Below, piece after piece: positions 17,098 to 26,469 of a DNA stretch of 64,000 nucleotides (within the stretch, counting starts at the first letter, position 1; each line of letters begins with the position of its first letter). The translations under genes were made by a program, and so were the position numbers. The notes under the pieces were generated by a model. The model saw nothing but the letters and a program-made list of their open reading frames with translations. It was not told where the DNA came from and made no database searches. Source of the DNA: an uncultured Bacteroidales bacterium (GTDB lineage Bacteria > Bacteroidota > Bacteroidia > Bacteroidales > F082); contig CAMYYD010000004.1 of assembly GCA_947303395.1 (NCBI GenBank), positions 62,001 through 126,000 on the forward strand. Direction: 5' to 3'.

Positions 17098-18566
17098 AAC
17101 GTATAATTAACATATTGATTATCAGCGTATTACTGGTGTTATGCGCTGTAAAGCAGCCGAAGAATGCTAACAACTCAAGCAATCAGAAGGAATTGGTGAT
17201 ATTGTCGGTAAACGACATGCACGCAAAGATTGAAAATATGCCGAAGTTTGCTTATGTTGTCGACAGTTTGCGCAATCTTTACCCTGAGCTTATCATTGTG
17301 AGTGCCGGCGATAACCGCACGGGCAATCCTTATAACGACAGATTTCCGGATCACTCGAATTTTCCTATGATAAACATGATGAATGAGTTAGGTTTCGATG
17401 TTTCGGAACTCGGCAACCACGAGTTTGACGGCAACATCGAAGGAATCAGATATTTTGTCAATACCGCAAAATTCCCTGTGATCTGCGCTAACGCCTATTT
17501 TACAGGTTATCCTGATTTGAAACTGCCTCCGTATGTGACAGTCACAAGAAAAATCGATGGCAAGGATGTTAAAGTCACATTCCTCGGAATGATTGAGACC
17601 GAGAACCACGGAAAGCCGAGTTCGCATGAGAAAAATATGAAAAATGTCGACTTCAAACCGGCCGAGAAGGTGATTCCTGATTATCTTAATCTCAAAGACG
17701 ACTGCGACGTATTCGTCCTTTTGTCACATTGCGGAATGCCTGAAGAGACTCAGTTCGCTATGGAATTTCCTGAGTTTGACCTTATTATCGGCGGTCATTC
17801 TCATGATCTTTGCACAAAACAGTTCGATTCGGGTGTGCTTTACACTCAGTCGAAGTCGTATATCACTTACACAACCGTCAGTAAAATCAAGTTTAAAGAT
17901 GGGTCTATCGTTTCTGTGGAAGCTCAACCTATTGATTTGAAGAAAGTTACAAAAGTAGATGCCGACATTCAGAAAGAAGTCGACGGTTATTATGCCAACC
18001 CTGATTTCCACACTGTGTTAGGTCGTGCCACGACCCAGTTCGACGGCTGGGATGCTCTTGGAGCTTTTATGGCCGATGCTGCCCGTTATATTGTCAAGAC
18101 CGACATCGGCTTGCAGAACCCAGGCGGCGTGCGTCTCGACAGCTTGCATGGTGGCGACCTCACCAAAGCCGACATTTTTGCCCTCGACCCGTTTAATAAT
18201 GAGTTGGTAATTGCCAAGATGACAGGCCGACAGATTGAGGATTACCTGAATGTTGCATCGACGGAAGACGGCGACTGCACTCATGTGTCAGGTATCACTT
18301 ATACCATCGATGGTAACCGTGCCAGCGACGGTAAGATAACATACACCAACGCAAAAGTAAGTCTCGAAAACGGCCAACCTATTGATCCTGATAAGGTTTA
18401 TACAGTGTCAATCAACAGCTATATGGCACAATGGGCTAAAGACCGCTGTGTCAGCATGGAGCAAACCGAATACACCGCCAACGATAGCGAGATTTTATAT
18501 CTCAAAGATCATCAATCGGTTGATTATAAGGGAGTTAGCCGTTATACTTTAAATAAAAAGTTCTAA
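17094..18566 (+). CDS. 5'-nucleotidase/2',3'-cyclic phosphodiesterase-like exported metallophosphoesterase
   Basis: This is an exported UshA-type hydrolase of nucleotides or related phosphoesters. A signal peptide (1-17) ends at C17, but the residue before the Cys is Leu, so lipidation is uncertain. The metallophosphatase domain (about 33-270) shows NDMHAKI, SAGDN, ELGNHEFDG, LLSHCG and GGHSHD. The C-terminal 5'-nucleotidase domain (about 300-490) contains NPGGVR and the NELVIAKMTGRQIEDYLN segment typical of substrate-binding domains. It overlaps dus by 4 bases and is followed by the GT9 gene after 2 bases. Confidence 0.88.
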   Translation: MKRIINILIISVLLVLCAVKQPKNANNSSNQKELVILSVNDMHAKIENMPKFAYVVDSLRNLYPELIIVSAGDNRTGNPYNDRFPDHSNFPMINMMNELGFDVSELGNHEFDGNIEGIRYFVNTAKFPVICANAYFTGYPDLKLPPYVTVTRKIDGKDVKVTFLGMIETENHGKPSSHEKNMKNVDFKPAEKVIPDYLNLKDDCDVFVLLSHCGMPEETQFAMEFPEFDLIIGGHSHDLCTKQFDSGVLYTQSKSYITYTTVSKIKFKDGSIVSVEAQPIDLKKVTKVDADIQKEVDGYYANPDFHTVLGRATTQFDGWDALGAFMADAARYIVKTDIGLQNPGGVRLDSLHGGDLTKADIFALDPFNNELVIAKMTGRQIEDYLNVASTEDGDCTHVSGITYTIDGNRASDGKITYTNAKVSLENGQPIDPDKVYTVSINSYMAQWAKDRCVSMEQTEYTANDSEILYLKDHQSVDYKGVSRYTLNKKF

Positions 18567-18568
18567 AA

Positions 18569-19552
18569 ATGAAGATATTACTCATCCGTTTCAGCTCTAT
18601 CGGCGACATCGTCCTCACAACTCCTGTCATCCGTTGCATCAAAAGGATGGACGATGATATTGAGCTTCATGTACTTATAAAAGACAAGTTTGCGAGTCTT
18701 TCGCACAACAACCCGTATGTCGACAAGACCTTCGAATATTCTAACTCGATTCGTGAGACAATAAAGGAACTCAAGAAAGAAGAATACGACTATGTCGTTG
18801 ATTTACAGAAGAATAGCCGCTCGAAACGGGTTTGTTTGGCGTTAGGTTGCGAGCATCATTCGTTCCATAAGCTGGATTTTCAGAAGATGTTGCTTACCAC
18901 ATTTAAAATCAATAAGTTACCTGATGTGCATATCGTCGACAGATATTTTGAGGCTGTCGAACCTCTTGGCGTGAAAAACGACGGTCGTGGCCTTGAGTTT
19001 TACATCTCGGAGACGAATATGATGCAGGAACCTGACATTCCTGAAGAGTTCAGAAACGGATTTTACGCCATTGCTGTCGGCGGAAGCTACAACACCAAGG
19101 TGATGCCTGCCGAAAAAGTCATCGAAATCATCGAAAAGCTTGACGAACCTGTGATTTTGCTTGGTGGTCCAGGCGACATGCAGCGTGCAAAAGTCATAGC
19201 TGACGCGGTAGGGGAGAATGTCTGGAATCCTGTGGGAATGCTGAATCTCGAGCAGTCGGCATCCATCATCAAGATGTCGAAAGCAGTTTTGACCAGCGAC
19301 ACAGGAATGATGCACATCGCTGCAGCGCTTCATAAACCGATGGTATCTGTGTGGGGCAACACCGTCCCGGAGTTCGGAATGTATCAGTATTATCCTGAAA
19401 AGCTTGATATTCCAAATCATATCGTTGAAGTAAAAGGCCTGAAATGCCGTCCGTGCTCTAAACTCGGCTACAAAAAATGCCCGAAAGGCCATTTCAAATG
19501 CATGAATATGATTAACACCGACGAAGTGGTTTCATTACTTAAAGTTGATTAA
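18569..19552 (+). CDS. Glycosyltransferase family 9 (heptosyltransferase-like)
   Basis: This GT-B fold ADP-heptose:LPS heptosyltransferase-like enzyme acts at the cytoplasmic face of the inner membrane. Hallmarks are MKILLIRFSSIGDIVLTTPVIR at the N-terminus, VDLQKNSRS, VILLGGPGD and the donor-site TSDTGMMHIAAALHKPMVSVWG. The C-terminus has a cysteine-rich tail (CRPCSKLGYKKCPKGHFKCM), common in this family and possibly metal-binding. The 327-residue length is normal. With rfaE2 at 52035 it points to heptose in the LPS core. It belongs to the holB-lnt-dus operon. Confidence 0.9.
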   Translation: MKILLIRFSSIGDIVLTTPVIRCIKRMDDDIELHVLIKDKFASLSHNNPYVDKTFEYSNSIRETIKELKKEEYDYVVDLQKNSRSKRVCLALGCEHHSFHKLDFQKMLLTTFKINKLPDVHIVDRYFEAVEPLGVKNDGRGLEFYISETNMMQEPDIPEEFRNGFYAIAVGGSYNTKVMPAEKVIEIIEKLDEPVILLGGPGDMQRAKVIADAVGENVWNPVGMLNLEQSASIIKMSKAVLTSDTGMMHIAAALHKPMVSVWGNTVPEFGMYQYYPEKLDIPNHIVEVKGLKCRPCSKLGYKKCPKGHFKCMNMINTDEVVSLLKVD

Positions 19553-19553
19553 T

Positions 19554-20204
19554 ATGTTATCCGTTAAGACATTTATTTTCAATCAGATACAAGTCAATAC
19601 ATATATCGTTTACAACGAAAATAAAGAATGTGTCATCATCGACGCAGGCAATCTTGAGCCATTCGAGGACGAGCAGATTTTGAGTTATATCGACAAAAAC
19701 GGACTGAAGCCGCTGATGCTGCTCAACACCCACTCGCATATCGACCATGTGATGGGGAACAAGGTTCTTGCCGACAAATATCATGTGGAATTGGCAGCTC
19801 ATCCTATCGAAAAACCATTTTACGACAAAGTTTGGGCATATGCGGCGGCTTTCGGCATCAACTTCACTCAAGACCGCTGTTTGATGCCGACCAAAGACCT
19901 CAACGACGGCGATGTTATCAAAATCGGTGTTGACGAATTGAAGGTATTGTTCACACCAGGTCACGCCCCTGGACATATTTGTTTTTATGATGAAAAAGAC
20001 GGCATCGTCTTCACTGGCGACACCTTATTTTACAGGGGAATCGGACGTTGCGACCTACCCGGAGGCAACTATTCGACAATAGAAAATAGTCTTCGTGAGG
20101 TGCTTTACAAACTTCCAGACGACACAATAGCGTACTGCGGACACGGTCCTCAAACGAGAATTGGCGACGAGAAAAGAAATAATCCCTATGTTGTTAGTTT
20201 TTAG
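19554..20204 (+). CDS. MBL-fold metallo-hydrolase (glyoxalase II-like)
   Basis: This metallo-beta-lactamase fold hydrolase has the zinc motif THSHIDH, followed by PGHAPGHICFY, FTGDTLF and the final CGHGPQTRIGDEK. The short form (216 residues from the ATG) matches the YcbL/GloB-like group of thioester hydrolases; the true substrate is unknown. The ATG at 19554 is chosen because the in-frame TTG at 19545 lies inside the preceding GT9 gene. It is the last gene of the forward operon; the following intergenic region holds an inverted repeat. Confidence 0.88.
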   Translation: MLSVKTFIFNQIQVNTYIVYNENKECVIIDAGNLEPFEDEQILSYIDKNGLKPLMLLNTHSHIDHVMGNKVLADKYHVELAAHPIEKPFYDKVWAYAAAFGINFTQDRCLMPTKDLNDGDVIKIGVDELKVLFTPGHAPGHICFYDEKDGIVFTGDTLFYRGIGRCDLPGGNYSTIENSLREVLYKLPDDTIAYCGHGPQTRIGDEKRNNPYVVSF

Positions 20205-20267
20205 TCGTTAATTAGAGAGCCTTCAGCTTTCGCAGAAAGGTGGCAGCTCGATAATGACGACTAAAAA
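20198..20267. repeat. Inverted repeat after the MBL-hydrolase gene
   Basis: Eleven-base arms TTTTTAGTCGT and ACGACTAAAAA enclose about 48 bases. The left arm overlaps the end of the hydrolase gene. The TTAGTCGTTA core recurs at 20442 and 39837. The 298-base gap between genes here holds this repeat, a terminator, tRNA-Glu with its promoter, and a second repeat. Confidence 0.5.
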
Positions 20268-20272
20268 CAAGA

Positions 20273-20296
20273 AAAGCACCGAAATCTCGGTGCTTT
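20273..20296 (-). terminator. Intrinsic terminator downstream of tRNA-Glu
   Basis: A 10-bp perfect stem (AAAGCACCGA / TCGGTGCTTT) with a 4-base loop is followed on the minus strand by a T-rich stretch, 6 bases past the tRNA 3' end. Confidence 0.75.
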
Positions 20297-20301
20297 CTTA
20301 G

Positions 20302-20373
20302 TATCGGGTAAGGGAATCGAACCCTTATTTCGACAGTGAGAGTGTCGTTACCTAACCGTTAGTAGAACCCGAC
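20302..20373 (-). tRNA. tRNA-Glu (anticodon CUC)
   Basis: The 72-nt gene folds as a cloverleaf. The acceptor GTCGGGT pairs with ACCCGAT (one G-U), the anticodon stem is CGACA/TGTCG around loop CTCTCAC, and the T arm is AAGGG-TTCGATT-CCCTT. CCA is not encoded. The CUC anticodon reads GAG. A TATTTTTG promoter element and an intrinsic terminator flank it. Confidence 0.9.
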
Positions 20374-20386
20374 CTCAATTGCGCTG

Positions 20387-20394
20387 CAAAAATA
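20387..20394 (-). promoter_or_regulatory. Putative -7 promoter element of tRNA-Glu
   Basis: Minus-strand TATTTTTG lies 13 bases upstream of the mature 5' end. Confidence 0.6.
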
Positions 20395-20435
20395 CATTAA
20401 TTTTTGATACGCACAACAAATTTTTTTCAAAAATT

Positions 20436-20505
20436 TAGACTTTAGTCGTTAGACCTTAGACCTTAGCAAAATAACTAAAGTCTAAGGTCTAAAATCTAAG
20501 GTCTA
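20436..20505. repeat. AT-rich 'taaggtcta' repeat forming a hairpin after the PPAD-like gene
   Basis: Arms at 20451-20466 (AGACCTTAGACCTTAG) and 20475-20490 pair with one mismatch, and further TAAGGTCT copies run up to the stop codon of the deiminase gene. It could act as its transcription end, but its repetitive, tandem character suggests a dispersed element. Confidence 0.6.
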
Positions 20506-22485
20506 TTTTTTCACGATCTTCTTTACCACGCTATTTCCATTCTTATCGCTGATTCTCACGAAGTACAAGCCCTCGTTCAAGCCCTCGACATCGATCTCAT
20601 TTGTGTTTTCAACAAACAAAACCATCTGTCCGACAGCATTGAAGATTGCCACACTCTGAACGTTGTTGCTTTCAATGTGCAAGACATTGCTCATCGGGTT
20701 AGGATAGACCTCATAGCTTGCAACAAGGTTCTCGTCAACGCCATCAAAAAGCTCTTCGTTCATAAACACTGGAATAACCTGTGTGTCAAGGTCAGATTCT
20801 ATTGTTATGGCTGTTTCGATATAACCTTTAACTACCATTGCAATACCAACTGTAACTTCCATGCTTTCGCCATTTGCCAATGTTGCAGGCAGGTTAGCAC
20901 TTGTCTCGAACCAGAGATAGTTCAATCCATAGGTTCCTTCAGTTATATCGTTGATAGTGCAAGGATTACCTGTTTCGTTGGTAATTGTGAATGTTGCAGG
21001 TGTATAATCCTCAAACGTGATTTGTTCCACGCTGATTGTAGGCTCTGTTGGAGTGATAGGTGTATATGTTTCCATTGTGAAATGGTGTGGATCCAACTCT
21101 GCAAACACCGGCTGTGTGTAACGGCGTCCTGACTCGTCAGCGCCGAAAACATAATAGTTAATCTCCGATTCACCCTGATAACCTTTGATGTATCCTACAT
21201 ATTCATCAGGGTTGCCGGTTGCTGTCATGTGAGCCACCTGATAAGCGCCGCCGTCAATGCTATAATAAACAAGGAGTGAATCCTGCTTCAAATCCTGACC
21301 GCTGTAAGCGATGAATTTACTTGTGATGGCAATAGAATCTTGCCATTCTTGAACTCCGAACTTAACATCTCTATGATCGACGAAGAGCATTCCGAAGTCC
21401 ATCACACCACGGGTGCGGCAGTGAAGAGCGTCGGTGTTCTCCCAAGAAATGTAATAGTCGTTGTTTGTAACGCCCACGATTTCATAACCTGGCATAGCTT
21501 CTTGGTAAACTGCCAAAGCCTGCTGGTTGTAATTCGAGTTGCTGCCCATTGGCACATACACTGATTTATTCAAAATCAAACTGTTGGTGTAAGGTGCAAG
21601 TGTGCTTCCGCCTGGTTCGTCAACACGGTAAACGCGATAAGGATAGCCCCAGCAGCAGTTTGTTGTCTCAAAATACTGTGCAACAGATTCATAATCAGCA
21701 TAATGTGAGTTGCTTTGTGGCACGCGGGCAATCAAAATCTTATCTGGTGCGAGGTACTTGCCCCAGCAGTCGACGTGTGCGATGTAGTCGCCCTGAGGGT
21801 CGATGGTCACATGATATGGGTCGATGCCGAGATAATCACGCATCTTGTTGCGCACGTTGGTCTCGTTGTTGCCGTTTTCCTGGAACACGAGGTTGTCGCT
21901 CACGCCATGGCCACGACCGTCTTCCATCATGTTGCCACCAGTGTGCTCGAGGTTCATGCCGTACATCGGGATCTGCCAATAGTTGGCAAACACGCCTGAC
22001 ATGTTGTCGTCGTTAGGACGCGGACGGTTGTAGATATTGTCGACGATAGCTGGGTTTCTGTCCTCGAAGATGTACCACGGGCCGTAGTCGCGAACCCAGT
22101 ATGAGTCACTTGATGCATTCACAAAATGAACATTGCTCATGTTCACACCTGCATTCTGGAATGAGCTCTGAGCGCTGCTTTGCTGCGATGTCGACACAAT
22201 GCAGTAAACAGGGCAATTGTTTGCCAACTGGACTACCAAACTTGTAGGAATTCCGAGAGGGTAACGGATCATCACACCCTGCATTGGCTCGAATTCAGCT
22301 ACAAAACGAGGTGTGCCTGTCGGTGGATCGGTCTCAACAAAATTCTCATTTCTAACTGGTGTGTTCATCTCTTCCTCAGAGAGATAATGCCATCTCTTCC
22401 AATCCGGAGTCGTCTGCTCCTGTGCGTTCACTTTAATGCTTAAAACTAAAGCGAAAGCAACTAAACTAAGTAATATTTTCTTCAT
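20503..22485 (-). CDS. Secreted peptidylarginine deiminase, PPAD-like, with T9SS sorting domain
   Basis: It probably converts arginine to citrulline on peptides or proteins. A signal peptide (1-21) precedes the deiminase domain (about 60-370). The catalytic set of Porphyromonas PAD can be read at nearly the same numbering: D133 (WVRDYGPW), H237 and D239 (IAHVDCWGKY), N301 and C356 (TDALHCRTRG). R154 and R156 (YNRPRPNDD) match the arginines that in PPAD bind the substrate's C-terminal carboxylate. An Ig-like region follows (about 370-580), then a type A T9SS sorting domain (YEVYPNPMSNVLHIES to VVKKIVKK). The Cys context LHCRT separates it from agmatine deiminases. Confidence 0.9.
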   Translation of the reverse strand: MKKILLSLVAFALVLSIKVNAQEQTTPDWKRWHYLSEEEMNTPVRNENFVETDPPTGTPRFVAEFEPMQGVMIRYPLGIPTSLVVQLANNCPVYCIVSTSQQSSAQSSFQNAGVNMSNVHFVNASSDSYWVRDYGPWYIFEDRNPAIVDNIYNRPRPNDDNMSGVFANYWQIPMYGMNLEHTGGNMMEDGRGHGVSDNLVFQENGNNETNVRNKMRDYLGIDPYHVTIDPQGDYIAHVDCWGKYLAPDKILIARVPQSNSHYADYESVAQYFETTNCCWGYPYRVYRVDEPGGSTLAPYTNSLILNKSVYVPMGSNSNYNQQALAVYQEAMPGYEIVGVTNNDYYISWENTDALHCRTRGVMDFGMLFVDHRDVKFGVQEWQDSIAITSKFIAYSGQDLKQDSLLVYYSIDGGAYQVAHMTATGNPDEYVGYIKGYQGESEINYYVFGADESGRRYTQPVFAELDPHHFTMETYTPITPTEPTISVEQITFEDYTPATFTITNETGNPCTINDITEGTYGLNYLWFETSANLPATLANGESMEVTVGIAMVVKGYIETAITIESDLDTQVIPVFMNEELFDGVDENLVASYEVYPNPMSNVLHIESNNVQSVAIFNAVGQMVLFVENTNEIDVEGLNEGLYFVRISDKNGNSVVKKIVKK

Positions 22486-22523
22486 TTTTTAAAGATTAAT
22501 TCCAAATATTAATTTTTAGGGTG

Positions 22524-22531
22524 CAAAGATA
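22524..22531 (-). promoter_or_regulatory. Putative -7 promoter element of the PPAD-like gene
   Basis: Minus-strand TATCTTTG lies 38 bases upstream of the start codon. Confidence 0.6.
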
Positions 22532-22574
22532 CTTATTTGTTGGATACATGCGTTATTTTTATTGAAATTTTTTG

Positions 22575-22582
22575 TAATTTTG
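22575..22582 (+). promoter_or_regulatory. Putative -7 promoter element of the lytic transglycosylase gene
   Basis: TAATTTTG lies 21 bases before the ATG at 22604. It falls inside any upstream extension from the TTG at 22562, which argues for the ATG start. Confidence 0.6.
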
Positions 22583-22603
22583 CATTTTAAAATAATATTG
22601 AAA

Positions 22604-24340
22604 ATGAACTGCATCTTATTGATTTTCTTGACGTTTGCTCAGATTAACGACACAATTACAGATACAATCGTCGCTAATCAGCGCCTTATGAACGACTCTA
22701 TCGACATGTCCATCCTCGATGATTCGTATGAATTGGACTCGATAAATCCTAATCTGCCGGATAGTATTCAGGAACAGATTCAAAAGGTTTTCGATGATGA
22801 GAATTCTGGTAAAGGTATTGTCGATGAATCTATGGATATGTTGGAAATGATTGATACTCTTAAAGTTATACCATATTTCGATGAGAGTAAAGCTAACACT
22901 TGCAACTATCCTCCAGGATATATCCCGTCATACCCCGACAGCGTTTATGCTCAACGTATCGAGGAATTGAACCGCAACACGACAATGGATTTGGTTTACA
23001 ACAAGCATGTGAAGTCGTTTATCGACGTGTATGCAGTTCAGAAACGCGATAAAACCGAGAGAATCCTGGGCCTCGCTGATGTTTATTTCCCGCTTTTCGA
23101 GCAGACTCTCGATAAATATAACATGCCTCTCGAACTGAAATATCTGGCTGTTGTGGAGTCGGCACTCAATCCGCGCGCAGGCTCGTGGGCTGGCGCTAAA
23201 GGTCTCTGGCAGTTTATGTACGCCACCGGTAAAGTCTACAAACTCAATGTGACCACTCTCGTCGACGACCGTTACGATCCGCTGAAATCGACAGAGGCGG
23301 CATGCCAGCATCTCAACGACCTGTATGGCATGTTCGGCGACTGGTTCCTTGCTCTTGCTGCTTATAACTCGGGTGCAGGCAACGTGAAAAAAGCTATCCG
23401 CAGAGCCGGAGGTATCAAGAATTACTGGGCAATATGGCCATATCTGCCACGTGAGACCCGTGGTTATGTGCCGGCATTTATCGCAGTCAACTATGTGATG
23501 AATTATCCTGCCGAGCATAACATTTGTCCGCTCGATCCAGGTATCATCAAGGGCGGCACCGACACCGTTATGGTGCACGATGTGCTTCATTTCGACCAGC
23601 TTAACGAGATGCTTGGAATCCCGATGGAAGATATCAAGTTCTTCAACCCGCAATATACAAAATCTATAATCCCGGCAACGGCAAAAAAGCCTTTAGTATT
23701 GCAGATTCCGGAAAAATATGTCGGCGAATATATTGCTCACGAGAAGGAATTGTACACCTTTAAAACAAGGAGTGGCATCGATAAGGAGAAACTGCAGGAA
23801 CAGATGAAGCAGATTTCCGACAGAAGTGTACATATCGTGAAGAAAGGCGAGACGCTGAGCGGTATCGCAAAGAAATATCATGTTGGTGTAAATCAGCTTA
23901 GGTCGTGGAACAACCTTAAATCGGATAATCTCAAGATAGGGCAGAAGCTCATCGTTTACAGCTCTGGAGCTCCGATGGCGCAGGCTGGCAACGCAAAACC
24001 TGTTGAGCGCTCTACGACTCAGACCACTCACGTGGTGAAATCAGGCGAGACATTGGGTAAGATTGCTGCAAAATACAAATGTTCGGTCACCGACCTGAAG
24101 AAATGGAACAACCTCCAGTCAAATACCATCAAAGTCGGACAGAAACTGAAGGTGTATCCTCCTGAGAATCAATCGACTACATCGCAGCCGAAGACTTCGG
24201 GCAACACCGTTTACACAGTGAAATCTGGCGATAATCTCACAAAAATCGCTAAGAAATACAACGTCACCGTTGATTATATCAAGAAGAAAAACAATTTGAA
24301 ATCCAACGAGTTAAAAGTCGGTCAGAAGTTAAAACTTTAA
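22604..24340 (+). CDS. mltD: Membrane-bound lytic transglycosylase MltD-like, with three LysM domains
   Basis: It cleaves peptidoglycan glycan strands to 1,6-anhydromuramyl products in the periplasm. The N-terminus is a short signal segment ([13 protein letters not shown]) and a spacer rich in Asp and Ile. The SLT (GH23) domain at about 135-290 has the catalytic Glu in [12 protein letters not shown], then GAKGLWQFM and [13 protein letters not shown]. Three LysM peptidoglycan-binding repeats follow (about 405-450, 470-515 and 530-578), each with a VKxGExLxxIAxKYxxxxxxLxxWN-type pattern. The ATG at 22604 is preferred over the upstream TTG because of the promoter position. It overlaps the convergent lipoprotein gene by 12 bases. 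Confidence 0.93.
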   Translation: MNCILLIFLTFAQINDTITDTIVANQRLMNDSIDMSILDDSYELDSINPNLPDSIQEQIQKVFDDENSGKGIVDESMDMLEMIDTLKVIPYFDESKANTCNYPPGYIPSYPDSVYAQRIEELNRNTTMDLVYNKHVKSFIDVYAVQKRDKTERILGLADVYFPLFEQTLDKYNMPLELKYLAVVESALNPRAGSWAGAKGLWQFMYATGKVYKLNVTTLVDDRYDPLKSTEAACQHLNDLYGMFGDWFLALAAYNSGAGNVKKAIRRAGGIKNYWAIWPYLPRETRGYVPAFIAVNYVMNYPAEHNICPLDPGIIKGGTDTVMVHDVLHFDQLNEMLGIPMEDIKFFNPQYTKSIIPATAKKPLVLQIPEKYVGEYIAHEKELYTFKTRSGIDKEKLQEQMKQISDRSVHIVKKGETLSGIAKKYHVGVNQLRSWNNLKSDNLKIGQKLIVYSSGAPMAQAGNAKPVERSTTQTTHVVKSGETLGKIAAKYKCSVTDLKKWNNLQSNTIKVGQKLKVYPPENQSTTSQPKTSGNTVYTVKSGDNLTKIAKKYNVTVDYIKKKNNLKSNELKVGQKLKL

Positions 24341-25324
24341 GCTCCAGATGATTGTCTCGAGCTGTCTCAATAAGTCGCGTTTGGCTTTGTTAGGATAATA
24401 AACGTATCCGTAGACAGTGATGAGCTTGTTGGCTTCCGGATTGACGACGGTATAGGCGATGTATGGTCCGCCCATGAACTCGCCGACGGTGTTCCATTGC
24501 CCGCGCATCTCAACAGCATAACCTGCCGGGAAGTCGGGAACGACTTCAAAAACAGGCGTTACAAACTCTTTGTCTAAAGCCATATAGCTGCCGTCAGAAG
24601 GTCCTGGAATATATTTTTTCATGACAGAATCGCAGACTTTGATGAGTCGGGCATCACTCAAATCTTCAGTGTGTTTGTATGGTAACTGATAGATTATCAA
24701 GCCTAAACTCTTGTCGGCCTCTTCTTTTCTAAGCCAGGTGCAGTAGTCTTTGTTGGTCGCTACATAATAACCTTCCGGCACTGTCATCGTGATGCCGTAA
24801 GTCGTTTTCAGAGCCTCAACAACCTTTGTGTTTAGCATCGGACGGAAAAAGTCCATGAAACGTGCACGTTCGTTTTTGTCGAAGATGTTTTTTAACTCAT
24901 CTTTTTGAGTATCAAATACTTTCACCCATGTCTCGGCATCTTTTGCCTTGATTTTTATGGCGTATTGCGGTGCCGCCTGCCAGTCTGCCTGTGTCTCGAT
25001 AATCGGATTTGTCAAATCCGGATTTATCTCGCCAATGATGAGGTTACGGTGTTTTTTGAACATATCGTTGAGCGCAGGCATGTTGATATGCGCCACTCTG
25101 AAGTTCTTCTCCGGCTGCGGAAGTCCGTACTGTTCCTCCTCGAAAAAGTCGCGGACAGCTTGTCCCATCTGGCCATTCCACTGGTCGTCGTTCTGGGTCA
25201 CAAACAAAACCTCTGATGTTCCGCCGACCGAACGGTCTTTGCGGTTTTCGGTTTTCTTTTCCGAACATGCAGAAAATACTACAGTCAAAGCAATAAATAA
25301 AGCGAAAATATTGATCTTTTTCAT
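24329..25324 (-). CDS. DUF4837-like lipoprotein
   Basis: The function is unknown. The start at 25324 (MKKINIF) gives a standard lipoprotein signal ending VVFSAC (Cys 20), followed by a charged [10 protein letters not shown] linker. The body (residues about 35-331) contains [33 protein letters not shown] and a conserved-looking [15 protein letters not shown] region, which resembles Bacteroidota DUF4837 proteins as I remember them. An upstream in-frame start would add nine residues and lose the signal geometry. It has its own promoter and converges on mltD. It is probably periplasmic, anchored to a membrane. Confidence 0.72.
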   Translation of the reverse strand: MKKINIFALFIALTVVFSACSEKKTENRKDRSVGGTSEVLFVTQNDDQWNGQMGQAVRDFFEEEQYGLPQPEKNFRVAHINMPALNDMFKKHRNLIIGEINPDLTNPIIETQADWQAAPQYAIKIKAKDAETWVKVFDTQKDELKNIFDKNERARFMDFFRPMLNTKVVEALKTTYGITMTVPEGYYVATNKDYCTWLRKEEADKSLGLIIYQLPYKHTEDLSDARLIKVCDSVMKKYIPGPSDGSYMALDKEFVTPVFEVVPDFPAGYAVEMRGQWNTVGEFMGGPYIAYTVVNPEANKLITVYGYVYYPNKAKRDLLRQLETIIWSLKF

Positions 25325-25350
25325 TGGATTTATTTTTAAGATTAACGTCA

Positions 25351-25358
25351 CAAAAATA
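25351..25358 (-). promoter_or_regulatory. Putative -7 promoter element of the DUF4837-like gene
   Basis: Minus-strand TATTTTTG lies 26 bases upstream of the start at 25324. Confidence 0.55.
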
Positions 25359-25400
25359 AGAAATATTTTTCAGTCGAGTGATTTATATTAAAAAAATCCT

Positions 25401-25408
25401 TACCTTTG
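25401..25408 (+). promoter_or_regulatory. Putative -7 promoter element of the mevalonate genes
   Basis: TACCTTTG lies 24 bases before the ATG of the diphosphomevalonate decarboxylase gene. Confidence 0.65.
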
Positions 25409-25431
25409 CATCATAAACAAAGACTTTAAAA

Positions 25432-26460
25432 ATGAACGAGACATCAGTTTCAGCGGTTTCACCTTCAAACATTGCAATAGTGAAATATTGGGGCAAACAC
25501 GGCAACCAGCTGCCCAATAACCCTTCAATCAGCTTCACTTTGAGCCGTTGCCATACCGAAACGCACATAAAAGTTGCTAGAAATTCGACCGAAAATTATG
25601 CGATGCGTTTCCTTTTTGAAGGCAAAGAGTCGCCAAAATTCCAAGAGAAAATTGAGAAATATCTTGTTGATAATCAACAGTATTTTGGATTTTTGAAAGG
25701 TCTCGACCTTGAAATTGAGAGTAGCAACTCGTTCCCGCATTCGTCAGGCATCGCATCAAGTGCCGCATCGATGAGCGCATTGGTGTTATGTCTTCTTAAA
25801 ATCGAAAAGATTGTAAATCAAGATGTTACGTCACTTGACATGCGAAAGGCTTCGTTTCTTTCACGCCTCGCATCGGGCAGTGCTGCACGCTCCGTGTTCC
25901 CAATAATGTCATTGTGGGGTGAAACGCCTTCTGTTCCAAGCAGTTCCGACGACTATGCGGTGCCGCTGGGCGACATGGTGCATCCGGTTTTTAAATCGTA
26001 TCACGACAGCATTTTGATAGTCTCCAACAAAGAAAAAAGCGTCTCGTCACGTGTCGGACATTCGCTCATGAACGGACATCCATTGGCGGAGAAACGTTAT
26101 GCTACTGCACGCGAAAACACCGAGAGATTACTGAAAGTGCTGAAAAATGGCGACCTTGAAGAGTTTATCGACATTGCAGAAACTGAGGCTCTGCAACTGC
26201 ACGAGATGATGGCTACGTCAACGCCTTCATACAAACTCATGGAGCCGAACACATTGAAAATCATCGATTTGGTTCGTGAATTCCGCCAAGATACTAAGAT
26301 TCCGGCATGCTTCACCCTCGACGCGGGTCCGAATGTACATCTACTCTATCCCGATGCCTGTGATAAGCAAGTCAAAGAGTTTATTAAATCGAATCTTTTA
26401 CAGTATTGTCATGATAATCAATGTATTGATGATATTGTGCAAAATAGTGTGAATCAATAA
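25432..26460 (+). CDS. mvaD: Diphosphomevalonate decarboxylase
   Basis: This GHMP-superfamily enzyme carries out ATP-dependent decarboxylation of mevalonate diphosphate to isopentenyl diphosphate. The N-terminal signature SPSNIAIVKYWGKHGNQLPNN with SISFTL is diagnostic. The phosphate-binding loop is HSSGIASSAASMSAL, followed by the ASGSAARSVF segment. The catalytic Asp region is FTLDAGPNVHLLYP near residue 300. The 342-residue length is normal. It is followed after 9 bases by a second GHMP kinase, so the pair is co-transcribed. This indicates the mevalonate route to isoprenoids. Confidence 0.93.
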   Translation: MNETSVSAVSPSNIAIVKYWGKHGNQLPNNPSISFTLSRCHTETHIKVARNSTENYAMRFLFEGKESPKFQEKIEKYLVDNQQYFGFLKGLDLEIESSNSFPHSSGIASSAASMSALVLCLLKIEKIVNQDVTSLDMRKASFLSRLASGSAARSVFPIMSLWGETPSVPSSSDDYAVPLGDMVHPVFKSYHDSILIVSNKEKSVSSRVGHSLMNGHPLAEKRYATARENTERLLKVLKNGDLEEFIDIAETEALQLHEMMATSTPSYKLMEPNTLKIIDLVREFRQDTKIPACFTLDAGPNVHLLYPDACDKQVKEFIKSNLLQYCHDNQCIDDIVQNSVNQ

Positions 26461-26469
26461 ATTACTGAC

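Noticed and set aside
22928-23653. Open frame of 241 codons antisense to the lytic transglycosylase gene
   Set aside because: It covers the conserved catalytic domain of the sense gene and has no protein family features.
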